Source: Martinezella rhizogenes (GTDB lineage Bacteria > Pseudomonadota > Alphaproteobacteria > Rhizobiales > Rhizobiaceae). From it: DNA of 64,000 bases. The notes under the pieces were generated by a model. The model was not told the DNA's origin, did not search any database, and worked only from the letters and a program-made list of their open reading frames with translations. The stretch is taken from assembly GCA_013322215.1 (NCBI GenBank), contig JAAMEZ010000021.1, positions 62,001-126,000 of the forward strand, given 5' to 3'. This document shows, piece by piece, positions 25,827-34,414 of the stretch (positions are counted from its first letter, which is position 1; every line of letters begins with the position of its first letter). The position numbers and the translations under genes were made by a program.

Positions 25827-26714
25827 ATGAAGCCGAAGCATGCCGCGCCGACGTGCGCGGCGCGCTTTCGGTCAAAAGTGGGCGTCATGGCGGAAAATCG
25901 GGAAAAGACGAGGGGCAGGCCGGGCCGGAAACCGGCGGAGAATGCGGCCGCCTCGTCCGTGCAGGTGCTCGATCGCAGTTTGAAACTGCTGGAGCTGGTA
26001 GCCGAAGCCGATGGTGCGGTTCTGACCGATCTCGCCGACAGATCGGGCATGGCGCCTTCCACCGTGCACCGGCTGCTGACCTCTCTCGCCCAGCATGGCA
26101 TGGTAACTCATGACGGCGAGACTGGCGTCTGGACGATCGGGGTCAAGGCGTTTGAGATCGGAACGGCCTACTTGCGCTTCCGCAAGCTTGGCACGATCAG
26201 CCGGCCTTTCCTCAAGCAATTGATGGAGGATAGCGGCGAGACCGCCAATATCGCCATCGAGGAGGATGGTGATGTCGTCTTCATCTCCCAAGCGGAAAGT
26301 CACGCGCCGATGCGCGCCTTCTTCCGCCCCGGCAGGCGTGGACCGATCCATGCTTCGGGTATCGGCAAGGCGATCCTTTCCACCTGGGCGGACAGCCAGA
26401 TCGAGGCGTTGCTCAAAGGGCGGTCGTTGCAGCATTTCACCGATAAGACCCGCGATACGTTGCCCATGCTGCTCAATGATGTGGCCGAGATCCGCTCACG
26501 CGGCTGGTCGATCGACGATGAGGAGCACACGCTCGGCATGCGATGCGTTGCGGCGCCGATCTTCGACGAATATGGCGAAGCTATTGCCGGCATCTCGATT
26601 TCAGGCCCGGCCGTGCGGCTGCCGGACGAAAGGGTCGCAGCACTTGGCCCGGTTGTGCGGGCGGCAGCGGAAGAGTTGACGAAGGCGATGGGTGGCCGAT
26701 CGAGGCGAGCCTGA
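25827..26714 (+). CDS. IclR-family regulator of the glyoxylate/glycerate operon
   Basis: A 295-aa regulator (275 aa if started at the ATG at 25887). The winged HTH is in VLDRSLKLLELVAEADG, LTDLADRSGMAPSTVHRLLT. The effector domain has FLKQLMEDSGETANIAIEED, IHASGIGKAILSTW, RGWSIDDEEHTLGMRCVAAP and IAGISISGP. These are typical of the AllR/BhcR branch, which senses glyoxylate or allantoin-pathway intermediates. It is divergent from gcl with IclR-like operators between them, so it most likely controls gcl-hyi-glxR-gckA. The ligand (probably glyoxylate) is inferred. Confidence 0.92.
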   Translation: MKPKHAAPTCAARFRSKVGVMAENREKTRGRPGRKPAENAAASSVQVLDRSLKLLELVAEADGAVLTDLADRSGMAPSTVHRLLTSLAQHGMVTHDGETGVWTIGVKAFEIGTAYLRFRKLGTISRPFLKQLMEDSGETANIAIEEDGDVVFISQAESHAPMRAFFRPGRRGPIHASGIGKAILSTWADSQIEALLKGRSLQHFTDKTRDTLPMLLNDVAEIRSRGWSIDDEEHTLGMRCVAAPIFDEYGEAIAGISISGPAVRLPDERVAALGPVVRAAAEELTKAMGGRSRRA

Positions 26715-26721
26715 ACGCCTT

Positions 26722-26756
26722 CGCCGCCGTCCCCTATCCGGAGACGACGGCGTTTT
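26722..26756 (+). terminator. Rho-independent terminator after the iclR gene
   Basis: CGCCGCCGTC (26722-26731) pairs with GACGACGGCG (26743-26752) with one mismatch and is followed by TTTT. It sits 8 bp after the stop codon of the IclR gene and before the convergent guanine deaminase gene. Confidence 0.6.
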
Positions 26757-26775
26757 CGGTCCGCCACTTGACTGG

Positions 26776-28119
26776 TCAGGCGAGCTGCAGTTGCCCGCGT
26801 GCGATCGTGTCTGCTTTCTTGCCCCTGCTCTTCATCGCCTTGCCGGCGACGTAGACTTCCGTAACGCAGCGATCGTCACCCATGGTCTGCAGGATGAAGA
26901 GTTCTTCAGCCAGGGAGGTCGCGGTGCGCATGCGGAATTCCATGGCCGACTTGGCACTGGAATCAAGCACGACGATATCGGCATCCGCACCCGCCTGCAG
27001 CGAGCCGATGCGGCTTTCGAGGCCAAGCGCCAGCGCGTTGCCGCGTGTCATGCGATAGAAGGAGTTGAACGGCGTCAGCCGTTGTCCCTGCAGGTGCAGC
27101 ACCTTGTAGGCCTCGTCCATCGTTTCCAGCATGGAGAAGCTGGTACCGGCGCCGACGTCGGTCGCAACCGACCAGCGCGCGCCGAGCCTGTCGAATTCCG
27201 CGGCGTTGAAAAGCCCTGAGCCGAGGAAGAGGTTCGAGGTCGGGCAGAAGACACCGACCGCGCCGGTTTCGGCGAGCACCGCGACTTCCCGTTCGCTCAT
27301 ATGGATGCAATGGCCGAGCAGCATGCGATCGTTGAGCAGGCCATAACGAGCGTAGATATCCGTATAGTCCTTCGCCTCGGGATAGAGAGAGGTTGCAAAG
27401 GCGATCTCATCGCGATTTTCGGAGAGGTGCGTCTGGACGTAGCAGTCCGGATGCTCGGCGACGAGTGCCTTGCTCATCTCCATCTGCTCAGGCGTCGAGG
27501 TGATGGCAAAACGCGGGCTGATCGCATAATGGCCGCGGCCGCGGCCATGCCATTTCTCGATCAGCCGCTTGGTCTCGTCGTAGCCGCGCTGCGGCGTATC
27601 GCGCAGTGCATCCGGCGCATTGCGATCCATCATGACCTTGCCGCCGATCATCAACATGCCGCGCGCTTCAGCGGCAGCAAAATACGCATCGACGCTTTCC
27701 GCATGCACGGAGCAATAGGCGACCGCCGTCGTCGTGCCGTTCGACAGGAGTTCGTCCATGAAGCGGTCCGCCACTTCGGCGGCGTGCGCGGCGCGGGCGA
27801 ATTTCTGCTCCTCGACGAAAATATAGGTGTTCAGCCATTCGAGCAGCTGGGCGCCATAGGAGGCGATTGCCTGCGTCTGCGGGAAATGAAGGTGCGTGTC
27901 GATAAAGCCCGGCAGGATAAGGTTCGGGCGATGGTCCGCGATCCGGATACCGGCGTCCGCCAGTTTCCTTACGTCGCCGTAGGAGCCGATCTCCACGATC
28001 TTTCCATTGCGGACGAAGACTGCGCCATCCTCGATATAGCGATAGGACGCGGTGTCATCGATCCCTTGCGGTTCGGCGAGAAAGGTGAGCACACGGCCAC
28101 GGATCAGGATTTCAGTCAT
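26776..28119 (-). CDS. guaD: Guanine deaminase
   Basis: A 447-aa zinc amidohydrolase converting guanine to xanthine and ammonia. The metal-binding motifs are present: PGFIDTHLHFPQTQA, the later His in YVQTHLSENRDEI, LGHCIHMSE and the Asp in SVATDVGAGTS. The guanine-deaminase signature PRFAITSTPEQM is also present. The ATG at 28119 overlaps the stop of the urate oxidase gene by 4 bp (ATGA), so the two are translationally coupled. Confidence 0.95.
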   Translation of the reverse strand: MTEILIRGRVLTFLAEPQGIDDTASYRYIEDGAVFVRNGKIVEIGSYGDVRKLADAGIRIADHRPNLILPGFIDTHLHFPQTQAIASYGAQLLEWLNTYIFVEEQKFARAAHAAEVADRFMDELLSNGTTTAVAYCSVHAESVDAYFAAAEARGMLMIGGKVMMDRNAPDALRDTPQRGYDETKRLIEKWHGRGRGHYAISPRFAITSTPEQMEMSKALVAEHPDCYVQTHLSENRDEIAFATSLYPEAKDYTDIYARYGLLNDRMLLGHCIHMSEREVAVLAETGAVGVFCPTSNLFLGSGLFNAAEFDRLGARWSVATDVGAGTSFSMLETMDEAYKVLHLQGQRLTPFNSFYRMTRGNALALGLESRIGSLQAGADADIVVLDSSAKSAMEFRMRTATSLAEELFILQTMGDDRCVTEVYVAGKAMKSRGKKADTIARGQLQLA

Positions 28120-29354
28120 TGGGTCTTCTCCCCATTGATGGCACTTTCGTACCAGGAGACGAGCAGTCGGCGCTCCTCGTCGGTAATGTGCGAGGCATTG
28201 GCCGGCGGCATGGCATGGCTGCGGCCGGCCTGCAGGTAGATTTCGCGGGCATGAGCGGCGATGTCGCGGTCGGTTTCGAACATCACGCCCTTTGGCGGAG
28301 CGACGATGCCTTCCCAGCTCGGCTCCTTCGCATGGCACATGGAGCAGCGTCCCATCACGGTATCGCGGACCTTCGGGAAATCCTGCGCGGCTATGAAAGG
28401 CTGCTGGGTGGCGGAAATCTTCGTTGTGGGTTCGCCCGTCAGGATCTTCGGCACCGTTGAGAGCCACATGATGACGATGAAGAGGATGACGGTGATCAGC
28501 CAGGTCCAGGTCGGGTTGCCGGCATTGGCGTGGCGGGTGTTGAACCAGTGGCGGATCGTGACGCCCATCAGGAAGACGAGCGAAGCGATGATCCAGTTGA
28601 ACTGCGTGCCGAACGCCAGCGGATAGTGGTTCGACAGCATCAGGAACAGCACCGGCAGCGTCAGGTAGTTGTTGTGTGTCGAGCGCTGCTTGGCGATACG
28701 GCCATATTTCGGATCGGGCTTGCGGCCGGCGATCAGGTCGGCAACGACGATCTTCTGGTTCGGAATGATGATGAAGAACACGTTGGCCGACATGATCGTC
28801 GCGGTGAAGGCACCGAGATGCAGGAAGGCGGCACGGCCGGTAAAGAGATGCGTATAACCCCAGGCGACCGCCACCAGAATGAAATAGAGCGCCACCATCA
28901 GCCGCGTATTGTCATTGCCGAACGGCGACTTGCAGATCAGGTCGTACAGGAGCCAGCCGCCGGCGATCGAGCCGAGCGAAATGGCGATCGCCACGGGCTT
29001 GGAGACGTCGAGCACGGCCGGATCGATCATGTAGAGGTCGGCACCGGCATAATAGACGAGACAGAGCATGCCGAAGCCTGAAAGCCAGGTGACATAGCTT
29101 TCCCATTTGAACCAGACGAGGTGCTCCGGCATGTTGGCGGGCGCCACCAGATATTTCTGGATATGGTAGAAGCCGCCGCCATGGACCTGCCATTCCTCGC
29201 CATAGGCGCCTGGTGGCAGTTGCGGATGCTTCTTGAGGCCGAGGTCGAGCGCGACGAAATAGAATGAGGAACCGATCCAGGCGATCGCCGTGATCACGTG
29301 CAGCCAGCGGACGGCGAAGGTTATCCAGTCCCAGGCGATGGCATATTCGTACAT
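28116..29354 (-). CDS. puuD: Cytochrome-type urate oxidase PuuD (DUF989 membrane domain plus cytochrome c)
   Basis: A 412-aa inner-membrane protein oxidising urate to 5-hydroxyisourate, passing electrons to the respiratory chain instead of making H2O2. The N-terminal ~300 residues form about eight helices of the urate-oxidase N-terminal family (WLHVITAIAWIGSSFYFVAL, WFKWESYVTWLSGF). The C-terminus carries a c-type haem motif, CSMCH near residue 338, with a later Met ligand candidate in AMPPANASH. The ATG at 29354 is preceded by GGGAGGGAG. It is coupled to guaD and divergent from a LysR regulator. Confidence 0.94.
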   Translation of the reverse strand: MYEYAIAWDWITFAVRWLHVITAIAWIGSSFYFVALDLGLKKHPQLPPGAYGEEWQVHGGGFYHIQKYLVAPANMPEHLVWFKWESYVTWLSGFGMLCLVYYAGADLYMIDPAVLDVSKPVAIAISLGSIAGGWLLYDLICKSPFGNDNTRLMVALYFILVAVAWGYTHLFTGRAAFLHLGAFTATIMSANVFFIIIPNQKIVVADLIAGRKPDPKYGRIAKQRSTHNNYLTLPVLFLMLSNHYPLAFGTQFNWIIASLVFLMGVTIRHWFNTRHANAGNPTWTWLITVILFIVIMWLSTVPKILTGEPTTKISATQQPFIAAQDFPKVRDTVMGRCSMCHAKEPSWEGIVAPPKGVMFETDRDIAAHAREIYLQAGRSHAMPPANASHITDEERRLLVSWYESAINGEKTQ

Positions 29355-29441
29355 GGGAACTCCCTCCCGATCTTCATCGACTGTTTGCCATCGCTCGATT
29401 TTCTCGAAAATCCCGGTTAATCCGCCAACACTTTCAAAAAA

Positions 29442-29452
29442 ATCTATAAGAT
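29442..29452. promoter_or_regulatory. Possible LysR-type site between puuD and the lysR gene
   Basis: ATCT-ATA-AGAT is a perfect 11-bp palindrome in the 141-bp divergent gap, about 44 bp upstream of the LysR start. LysR-family sites are often short dyads of this type. No second site was identified, so this is tentative. Confidence 0.3.
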
Positions 29453-29495
29453 GACCCCTGCTTTGTTCCGCACGCCGATGTGGTAGAAAGGTGCC

Positions 29496-30434
29496 ATGTC
29501 CTATCTCGATAATGTCCGTGTCTTCGTTCGCGTGGTCGAACTCGGTACCCTCTCGGCAGCAGGGCGCGACCAGCGCGTCACGCCCGCGGTTGCGAGCAAT
29601 CGCATCAAGGAACTCGAGCGCCATCTTGGCGTGCGCCTCTTCAACCGCACGACGCGTAAGCTCTCGCCGACCGAACATGGCCGTGTCTTCTACGAAAAGG
29701 CCGTGAAGATCATCGAGGCCGTAAACGAGGCGGAAGCGGCGATTGCCGATCTCTCGCGCAATCCGAAGGGTTCGCTCAGGATCACCGCGCCGCTCGGCAT
29801 CGGCCGGCGGCTGATCGCCTCAGGTATTCCGGAGTTTCACGACAAATATCCGGATATCGAGGTGCGTGTGCGCCTGTCGGACCACAATGTCGATATCCTT
29901 GCCGAGGGTGTCGACGTTGCCTTCAAGCTCGGCGTGCTGGAGGATTCGAACCTGCGCATGCGCGGCATCCTTAATTGCGAGCGGGTGCTCTGTGCTTCGC
30001 CGACCTATCTGGCGCGCCGTGGCGTGCCGCCGACCGCGGATGCATTGATTGCCGACAAGCATGACTGTCTTCTGCTGCGCTATCCCGGCTCCAAGGAATA
30101 TTACTGGACGCTGGTCACGGCGGAAGGCCCTCGCAAGTTCGAGGTCGCCGGCCCCTATGACAGCGACGACGGCGACGTGCTCACCCAATGGGCACTGGAA
30201 GACCGCGGCATCATCAACAAGCCGCTGTTCGAGGTGAAGGCCTATCTGAAAGACGGCCGGCTGACGGAAATCCTGAAGGAGAGCCCGCCGGCGCCGATTC
30301 AGCTCGCCGCCATCTATCCGCACAAGCGTTTCCAGGACCCGAAGGTCCGTCTGATGATCGATTTCATGGCGGAGCGCTGTCAGCGGCTCATCGGCAAGCT
30401 GCTCGACGACGAGCCGGCGGCTGCAGCTTCGTGA
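29496..30434 (+). CDS. LysR-family transcriptional regulator
   Basis: A 312-aa regulator. The N-terminal HTH is VFVRVVELGTLSAAGRDQRV, TPAVASNRIKELERHLGVRLF, NRTTRKLSPTEHG. The periplasmic-binding-like effector domain has GSLRITAPLGIGRRLI and the closing MIDFMAERC. It is divergent from puuD-guaD and therefore a likely regulator of urate/guanine breakdown. The effector, perhaps urate or a related purine, is not shown by the sequence. Confidence 0.92.
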   Translation: MSYLDNVRVFVRVVELGTLSAAGRDQRVTPAVASNRIKELERHLGVRLFNRTTRKLSPTEHGRVFYEKAVKIIEAVNEAEAAIADLSRNPKGSLRITAPLGIGRRLIASGIPEFHDKYPDIEVRVRLSDHNVDILAEGVDVAFKLGVLEDSNLRMRGILNCERVLCASPTYLARRGVPPTADALIADKHDCLLLRYPGSKEYYWTLVTAEGPRKFEVAGPYDSDDGDVLTQWALEDRGIINKPLFEVKAYLKDGRLTEILKESPPAPIQLAAIYPHKRFQDPKVRLMIDFMAERCQRLIGKLLDDEPAAAAS

Positions 30435-30482
30435 TCTGAAGGCCACAGGCAGATCTCCGCTTGAATCAAGTCGGCGAAATCA

Positions 30483-30504
30483 TATATGACTATCGGTGGT
30501 CATA
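30483..30504 (+). promoter_or_regulatory. Operator and -10 region of the Phd/PIN toxin-antitoxin module
   Basis: TATGAC (30485-30490) and GTCATA (30499-30504) form a perfect inverted repeat with an 8-base spacer, just upstream of the antitoxin binding site. TTGAAT at 30461-30466 and TATATG at 30483-30488 (16 apart) could be the promoter, placing the operator over the -10 region. Confidence 0.5.
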
Positions 30505-30516
30505 CGGAGTGATAGC

Positions 30517-30768
30517 ATGAAGGAAATCCAGCTCAAGGATGCGAAGGCGACGCTTTCCGCCGTGGTCGATCAGGCCGTGGCCGGTGAGCCGACCGTTATC
30601 ACCCGACATGGCCGCAAGGAGGCCGTGTTGGTTTCCTTCGAGGAATGGCAGCGGGTTTCGAGAGTGCCTGAGTTCGCCGATCTGCTTTTGGCCTTTCCCG
30701 GCGAGCAGGCCGATATTCCCGAACGATCGCGAAAGCCCGCACGCTCGTTGCGTGAAAACGGCTTCTGA
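30517..30768 (+). CDS. Phd/YefM-family antitoxin
   Basis: An 83-aa antitoxin. MKEIQLKDAKATLSAVVDQA followed by GEPTVITRHGRKEAVLVSFEEW is the Phd/YefM DNA-binding fold. The C-terminal basic/acidic tail would wrap the toxin. The ATG at 30517 follows CGGAG. It ends 2 bp before the toxin start. The operator palindrome upstream supports autoregulation. Confidence 0.9.
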   Translation: MKEIQLKDAKATLSAVVDQAVAGEPTVITRHGRKEAVLVSFEEWQRVSRVPEFADLLLAFPGEQADIPERSRKPARSLRENGF

Positions 30769-30770
30769 TC

Positions 30771-31211
30771 TTGTATCTTCTGGACACCAATATCGTGTCG
30801 GCCGATGCGCCGACCAAGCGCCACGTCGGCGTTGATGCATTCGCGACCTGGATGCGTGCGAATGGCGACCGGCTTTATCTTTCGGCAATCACCATCGCCG
30901 AGATCGAGGCCGGCATTGCCAGAGCGATCAGAATCGGGGCGACGACGAAAGCGAAGCATCTGGGCGACTGGCTCGCGGCGGTGGAGCATTTCTATGCCGG
31001 CCGTATCCTGCCGTTCGGCCTCGAAGAGGCGAGACATGCCGGCCTGATCCTTGACCAGGCGCGTGCGCACGACCCTGGTTTCGAGGACATTGCCATTGCC
31101 GCGACTGCCGTTGCCCACAACCTGACCGTTCTGACGGCCAATGAACGCCATTTCGAGCCGCTTGGCGTGCCGTTCGCCAATCCCCTGAAGCGGTTGCCCG
31201 CTATCCGATAA
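30771..31211 (+). CDS. PIN-domain toxin (VapC-like ribonuclease)
   Basis: A 146-aa PIN nuclease. The acidic active-site residues are in YLLDTNIVSAD (first Asp), ITIAEIEAGI (Glu), and DPGFEDIAIAATAVAHNL with the following LTANERHFE. It starts with TTG at 30771, two bases after the antitoxin stop. Such toxins cut tRNA or rRNA. The 3' end overlaps the convergent xdhC gene by 11 bp. Confidence 0.9.
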   Translation: MYLLDTNIVSADAPTKRHVGVDAFATWMRANGDRLYLSAITIAEIEAGIARAIRIGATTKAKHLGDWLAAVEHFYAGRILPFGLEEARHAGLILDQARAHDPGFEDIAIAATAVAHNLTVLTANERHFEPLGVPFANPLKRLPAIR

Positions 31212-32052
31212 CAGGTTTTGCCGTGATTGGCTGCCCGGCAGCCGCCCAGCTCAGCGCCGCCGTCATGATCTCGGCGGCGGCGAGCGTGGCTATGACGGTA
31301 GGGCGCTTGTCTTTGACCGCCGTGCCGCCGATCGGGCAGACGAGGCGGTCGAAAAGCTCCGCCTGGCCGGTTTCGCGCGAGAGCCAGTTGCGGAAGGTGG
31401 CACGCTTAGTCTTGGAGCCGATCATGCCGACATAGGCGGCATCCGCGCGCTTGAGCGCCTCGGCCGCAATCAGGAAATCGAGCGCGTGGTCGTGTGTGAG
31501 GATCACGAAGCTGCTGCCGGCCGGCGCATCGCGTACCACGGCCTCCGGCATGGCCGTCAGACAGGTTTCGATGCCTGGCATGGTGCTGGCGACGAGTTCT
31601 TCCTCCCGCGTGTCGACAAGCACCACGCGCAACGGCGCCAATGAAAGCGCCATGGCGAGTGCATCGCCGACATGACCGGCGCCGAACACGTAGACATGCG
31701 GACGCGCAGCCATTTCGCGATCGCTGCGGGCGACGAGATCGTTCGCAAGCTTTGGGTTAAGGGCGGTGAAGGCCAGGCCCACCCGGCCGCCGCAGCACTG
31801 GCCGATCTCAGGGCCAAGCGGCACGTTCATCGGCTCCGCTGCAAGGCCGGAACGCAATGCCCGCCGCGCCTGGTCGATGGCCATATATTCGAGTGTCCCT
31901 CCGCCGATCGTCGCGAAGATCGCCCGTTCCGATACCAGCATCCAGGCATCCGCATCGCGCGGCGCGGAACCTGCGACCCCGGTGACCTTGACCAGTATCG
32001 ACGCCGGTTCTCGGCGGAGGAAATCCCGGATATCTTCACGGGCGGCAGGCAT
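31201..32052 (-). CDS. xdhC: Xanthine dehydrogenase accessory protein XdhC
   Basis: A 283-aa chaperone that binds and sulfurates the molybdenum cofactor before insertion into xanthine dehydrogenase. The family features are LVKVTGVAGSAPRDADAWML, TIGGGTLEYMAI, GPEIGQCCGGRVGL, and the Rossmann-like second half HVYVFGAGHVGDALAMAL. It lies 4 bp downstream of xdhB, the normal place for xdhABC. Confidence 0.95.
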   Translation of the reverse strand: MPAAREDIRDFLRREPASILVKVTGVAGSAPRDADAWMLVSERAIFATIGGGTLEYMAIDQARRALRSGLAAEPMNVPLGPEIGQCCGGRVGLAFTALNPKLANDLVARSDREMAARPHVYVFGAGHVGDALAMALSLAPLRVVLVDTREEELVASTMPGIETCLTAMPEAVVRDAPAGSSFVILTHDHALDFLIAAEALKRADAAYVGMIGSKTKRATFRNWLSRETGQAELFDRLVCPIGGTAVKDKRPTVIATLAAAEIMTAALSWAAAGQPITAKPVIG

Positions 32053-32056
32053 GATC

Positions 32057-34411
32057 TTACTCCTTGTTCGCCGCCTTGAGACGTTCGATCGCCATCAGCA
32101 CCCGTTCAGGTGTCGCCGGCGCGTCGAGACGCGGGCAGATCTTGTGATCGGCGACGCTCGCCACCGCATCCGAAAGAGCGTGCAGCACGGCAAGGCCGAG
32201 CGGCAGCGGCGGCTCGCCGACCGCCTTGGATCGATGGATCGTCGGCTCGTAGGCTTCCGACCAATCGGTCAGCGCTACATTGAAAATCTTCGGGCGGTCG
32301 GATGCAAGCGGGATCTTGTAGGTTGAGGGCGCGTGCGTTCTAAGACGCCCCTTGCCGTCCCACCAGAGCTCTTCCGTCGTTAACCATCCCATCCCTTGAA
32401 TAAAGCCGCCCTCGATCTGCCCGATGTCGATGGCCTTGTTCAGCGAGCGGCCGGTATCGTGCAGGATATCGGTCCGTTCGACCACATATTCGCCGGTCAG
32501 CGTGTCGATCGACACCTCCGAGCAGGCAGCGCCATAGGCATAGTAGTAGAAGGCATGGCCGCGGCCGGCCTTGCGGTCCCAATGGATCTTCGGGGTCTTG
32601 TAGAAACCGGCGGCCGAAAGCTGAACACGGGCCATGTAGGCCTTCTTGACGAGATCGTCGAAGGGCATCTCGATGTCGCCGATCCGCACCCGGTTGGGCA
32701 GGAAGAGAACCTTATCACGCGGCACCTGATGGCTTTCCGCCGCAAAGGCAATCAGCCGGTCCTTGATCTGGCGTGCAGCGTTCTGGGCTGCCATGCCGTT
32801 CAGATCAGCACCTGAAGAGGCCGCGGTCGGCGAGGTATTCGGCACCTTGGCCGTCGTCGTCGCGGTGATCTTCACCCGGTCGAGATCGATCTGGAATTCT
32901 TCCGCCACGACCTGCGCCACCTTCAGGTGCAGGCCTTGCCCCATCTCGGTACCGCCATGGTTCATGTGCACGGAGCCATCGCTATAGACATGCACGAGAG
33001 CACCGGCCTGGTTCGATTCTGTCTTGGTGAAGGAGATGCCGAATTTCACCGGAGTGAGCGCGATGCCGCGCTTGACGATACGGCTCCTGGCATTGAACTC
33101 GGCGATGGCCTTGCGGCGCCCGGCATAATCCGCGCTTTCCTCCAGTTCCGCGACGATGCGCTGGATGATGCAATCCTCGACCTTCTGATGATACGGGGTG
33201 AGGTTGCGTTCGCCTTGAACGCCCATCGCATCATAGAAATTCAGCTTGCGGATTTCGAGCGGATCCTTGCCGACGGCGAAGGCCACCTCGTCGATGACGC
33301 GCTCGGCGCCGACCATGCCCTGTGGGCCGCCGAAGCCGCGGAAGGCCGTGTTGGAAACCGTATTGGTATAAAGCGGCGCCGACTTCGCATGAACATGCGG
33401 GAAGAAATAGGCATTGTCGCAGTGAAACAGCGCCCGGTCGCCCACGGGACCGGAGAGGTCGGCGGAAAATCCGGCGCGAAGCGCGAAGGTGTAGTCGATG
33501 CCGAGGATACGGCCTTCATCGTCGAAGCCGACATCGTAGTCGATGGCAAAATCATGCCGCTTGCCGGTCGCGACCATGTCTTCGTCGCGGTCAAGCCGGA
33601 CCTTGACGGCGCGCTTCAGCTTCTTGGCGGCGATCGCTGCAATGGCGGCGCACTGGTTCGCCTGGGTCTCCTTGCCGCCGAAGCCGCCACCCATGCGCCG
33701 AACCTCGATCGTGACAGCATTGCTCGGCACGCCGAGGGCATGAGCGACCATGTGCTGCGTCTCGCTCGGACCTTGCGTCGAGCAATAGACCACGACCTCG
33801 TCGTCTTCGCCGGGGACGGCAAGCGAGACCTGGCCTTCGAGATAGAAATGGTCCTGGCCGCCGAGCCGCATGCGGCCCGTCACGCGACGCGGAGCATTTG
33901 CAAGGGCAGACGCCGCGTCGCCTCGCTTCAGCGTCAGCGGCGTGACCACCTGTCGATGGGTGGAAACATCGAGATCCCAGATGTCGATATCGGCTGGCAG
34001 CTCCTCATAATCGATCTTTGCCAGCCTTGCCGCACGGCGCGCCTGTTCTCGCGTTTCGGCGATCACGCAGAAGATCGGCTGGCCGTGAAACTCGACTTTG
34101 CCGGCGGCAAGCACGGGGTCATCATGCATGTAGGAGGGCGAGATATCGTTGACGCCGGGTACGTCCTCATGGGTCAGCACGGCAACGACGCCGGGGGCTC
34201 TCCGGACGGCGTCAAGATCAATCGATTTCAGGATACCGTGCGCCACGGTGGACAGGCCGAGGCTGGCATGAAGCGTACCTGTGGGTTCGGTGATGTCGTC
34301 GATGTAGATGGCCGCGCCGGAGACATGCTTGTGCGCGGAATCGTGCCGTGGGCTGGAATGGACGCCGCCAATGATGGTTTCGGGCTTGAGATCTGGAGCG
34401 TGCTTGTTCAT
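32057..34411 (-). CDS. xdhB: Xanthine dehydrogenase molybdenum-binding subunit
   Basis: A 784-aa large subunit carrying the molybdopterin site for xanthine (and hypoxanthine) hydroxylation to urate. It shows AIYIDDITEPTGTLHASLGL near the N-terminus, MGGGFGGKETQANQCAAIAA, AFRGFGGPQGMVGAERVIDE and the catalytic-Glu segment AVGEPPLPLGLAV near the C-terminus. It is spaced 3 bp from xdhA and 4 bp from xdhC. Confidence 0.96.
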   Translation of the reverse strand: MNKHAPDLKPETIIGGVHSSPRHDSAHKHVSGAAIYIDDITEPTGTLHASLGLSTVAHGILKSIDLDAVRRAPGVVAVLTHEDVPGVNDISPSYMHDDPVLAAGKVEFHGQPIFCVIAETREQARRAARLAKIDYEELPADIDIWDLDVSTHRQVVTPLTLKRGDAASALANAPRRVTGRMRLGGQDHFYLEGQVSLAVPGEDDEVVVYCSTQGPSETQHMVAHALGVPSNAVTIEVRRMGGGFGGKETQANQCAAIAAIAAKKLKRAVKVRLDRDEDMVATGKRHDFAIDYDVGFDDEGRILGIDYTFALRAGFSADLSGPVGDRALFHCDNAYFFPHVHAKSAPLYTNTVSNTAFRGFGGPQGMVGAERVIDEVAFAVGKDPLEIRKLNFYDAMGVQGERNLTPYHQKVEDCIIQRIVAELEESADYAGRRKAIAEFNARSRIVKRGIALTPVKFGISFTKTESNQAGALVHVYSDGSVHMNHGGTEMGQGLHLKVAQVVAEEFQIDLDRVKITATTTAKVPNTSPTAASSGADLNGMAAQNAARQIKDRLIAFAAESHQVPRDKVLFLPNRVRIGDIEMPFDDLVKKAYMARVQLSAAGFYKTPKIHWDRKAGRGHAFYYYAYGAACSEVSIDTLTGEYVVERTDILHDTGRSLNKAIDIGQIEGGFIQGMGWLTTEELWWDGKGRLRTHAPSTYKIPLASDRPKIFNVALTDWSEAYEPTIHRSKAVGEPPLPLGLAVLHALSDAVASVADHKICPRLDAPATPERVLMAIERLKAANKE

Positions 34412-34414
34412 GGC

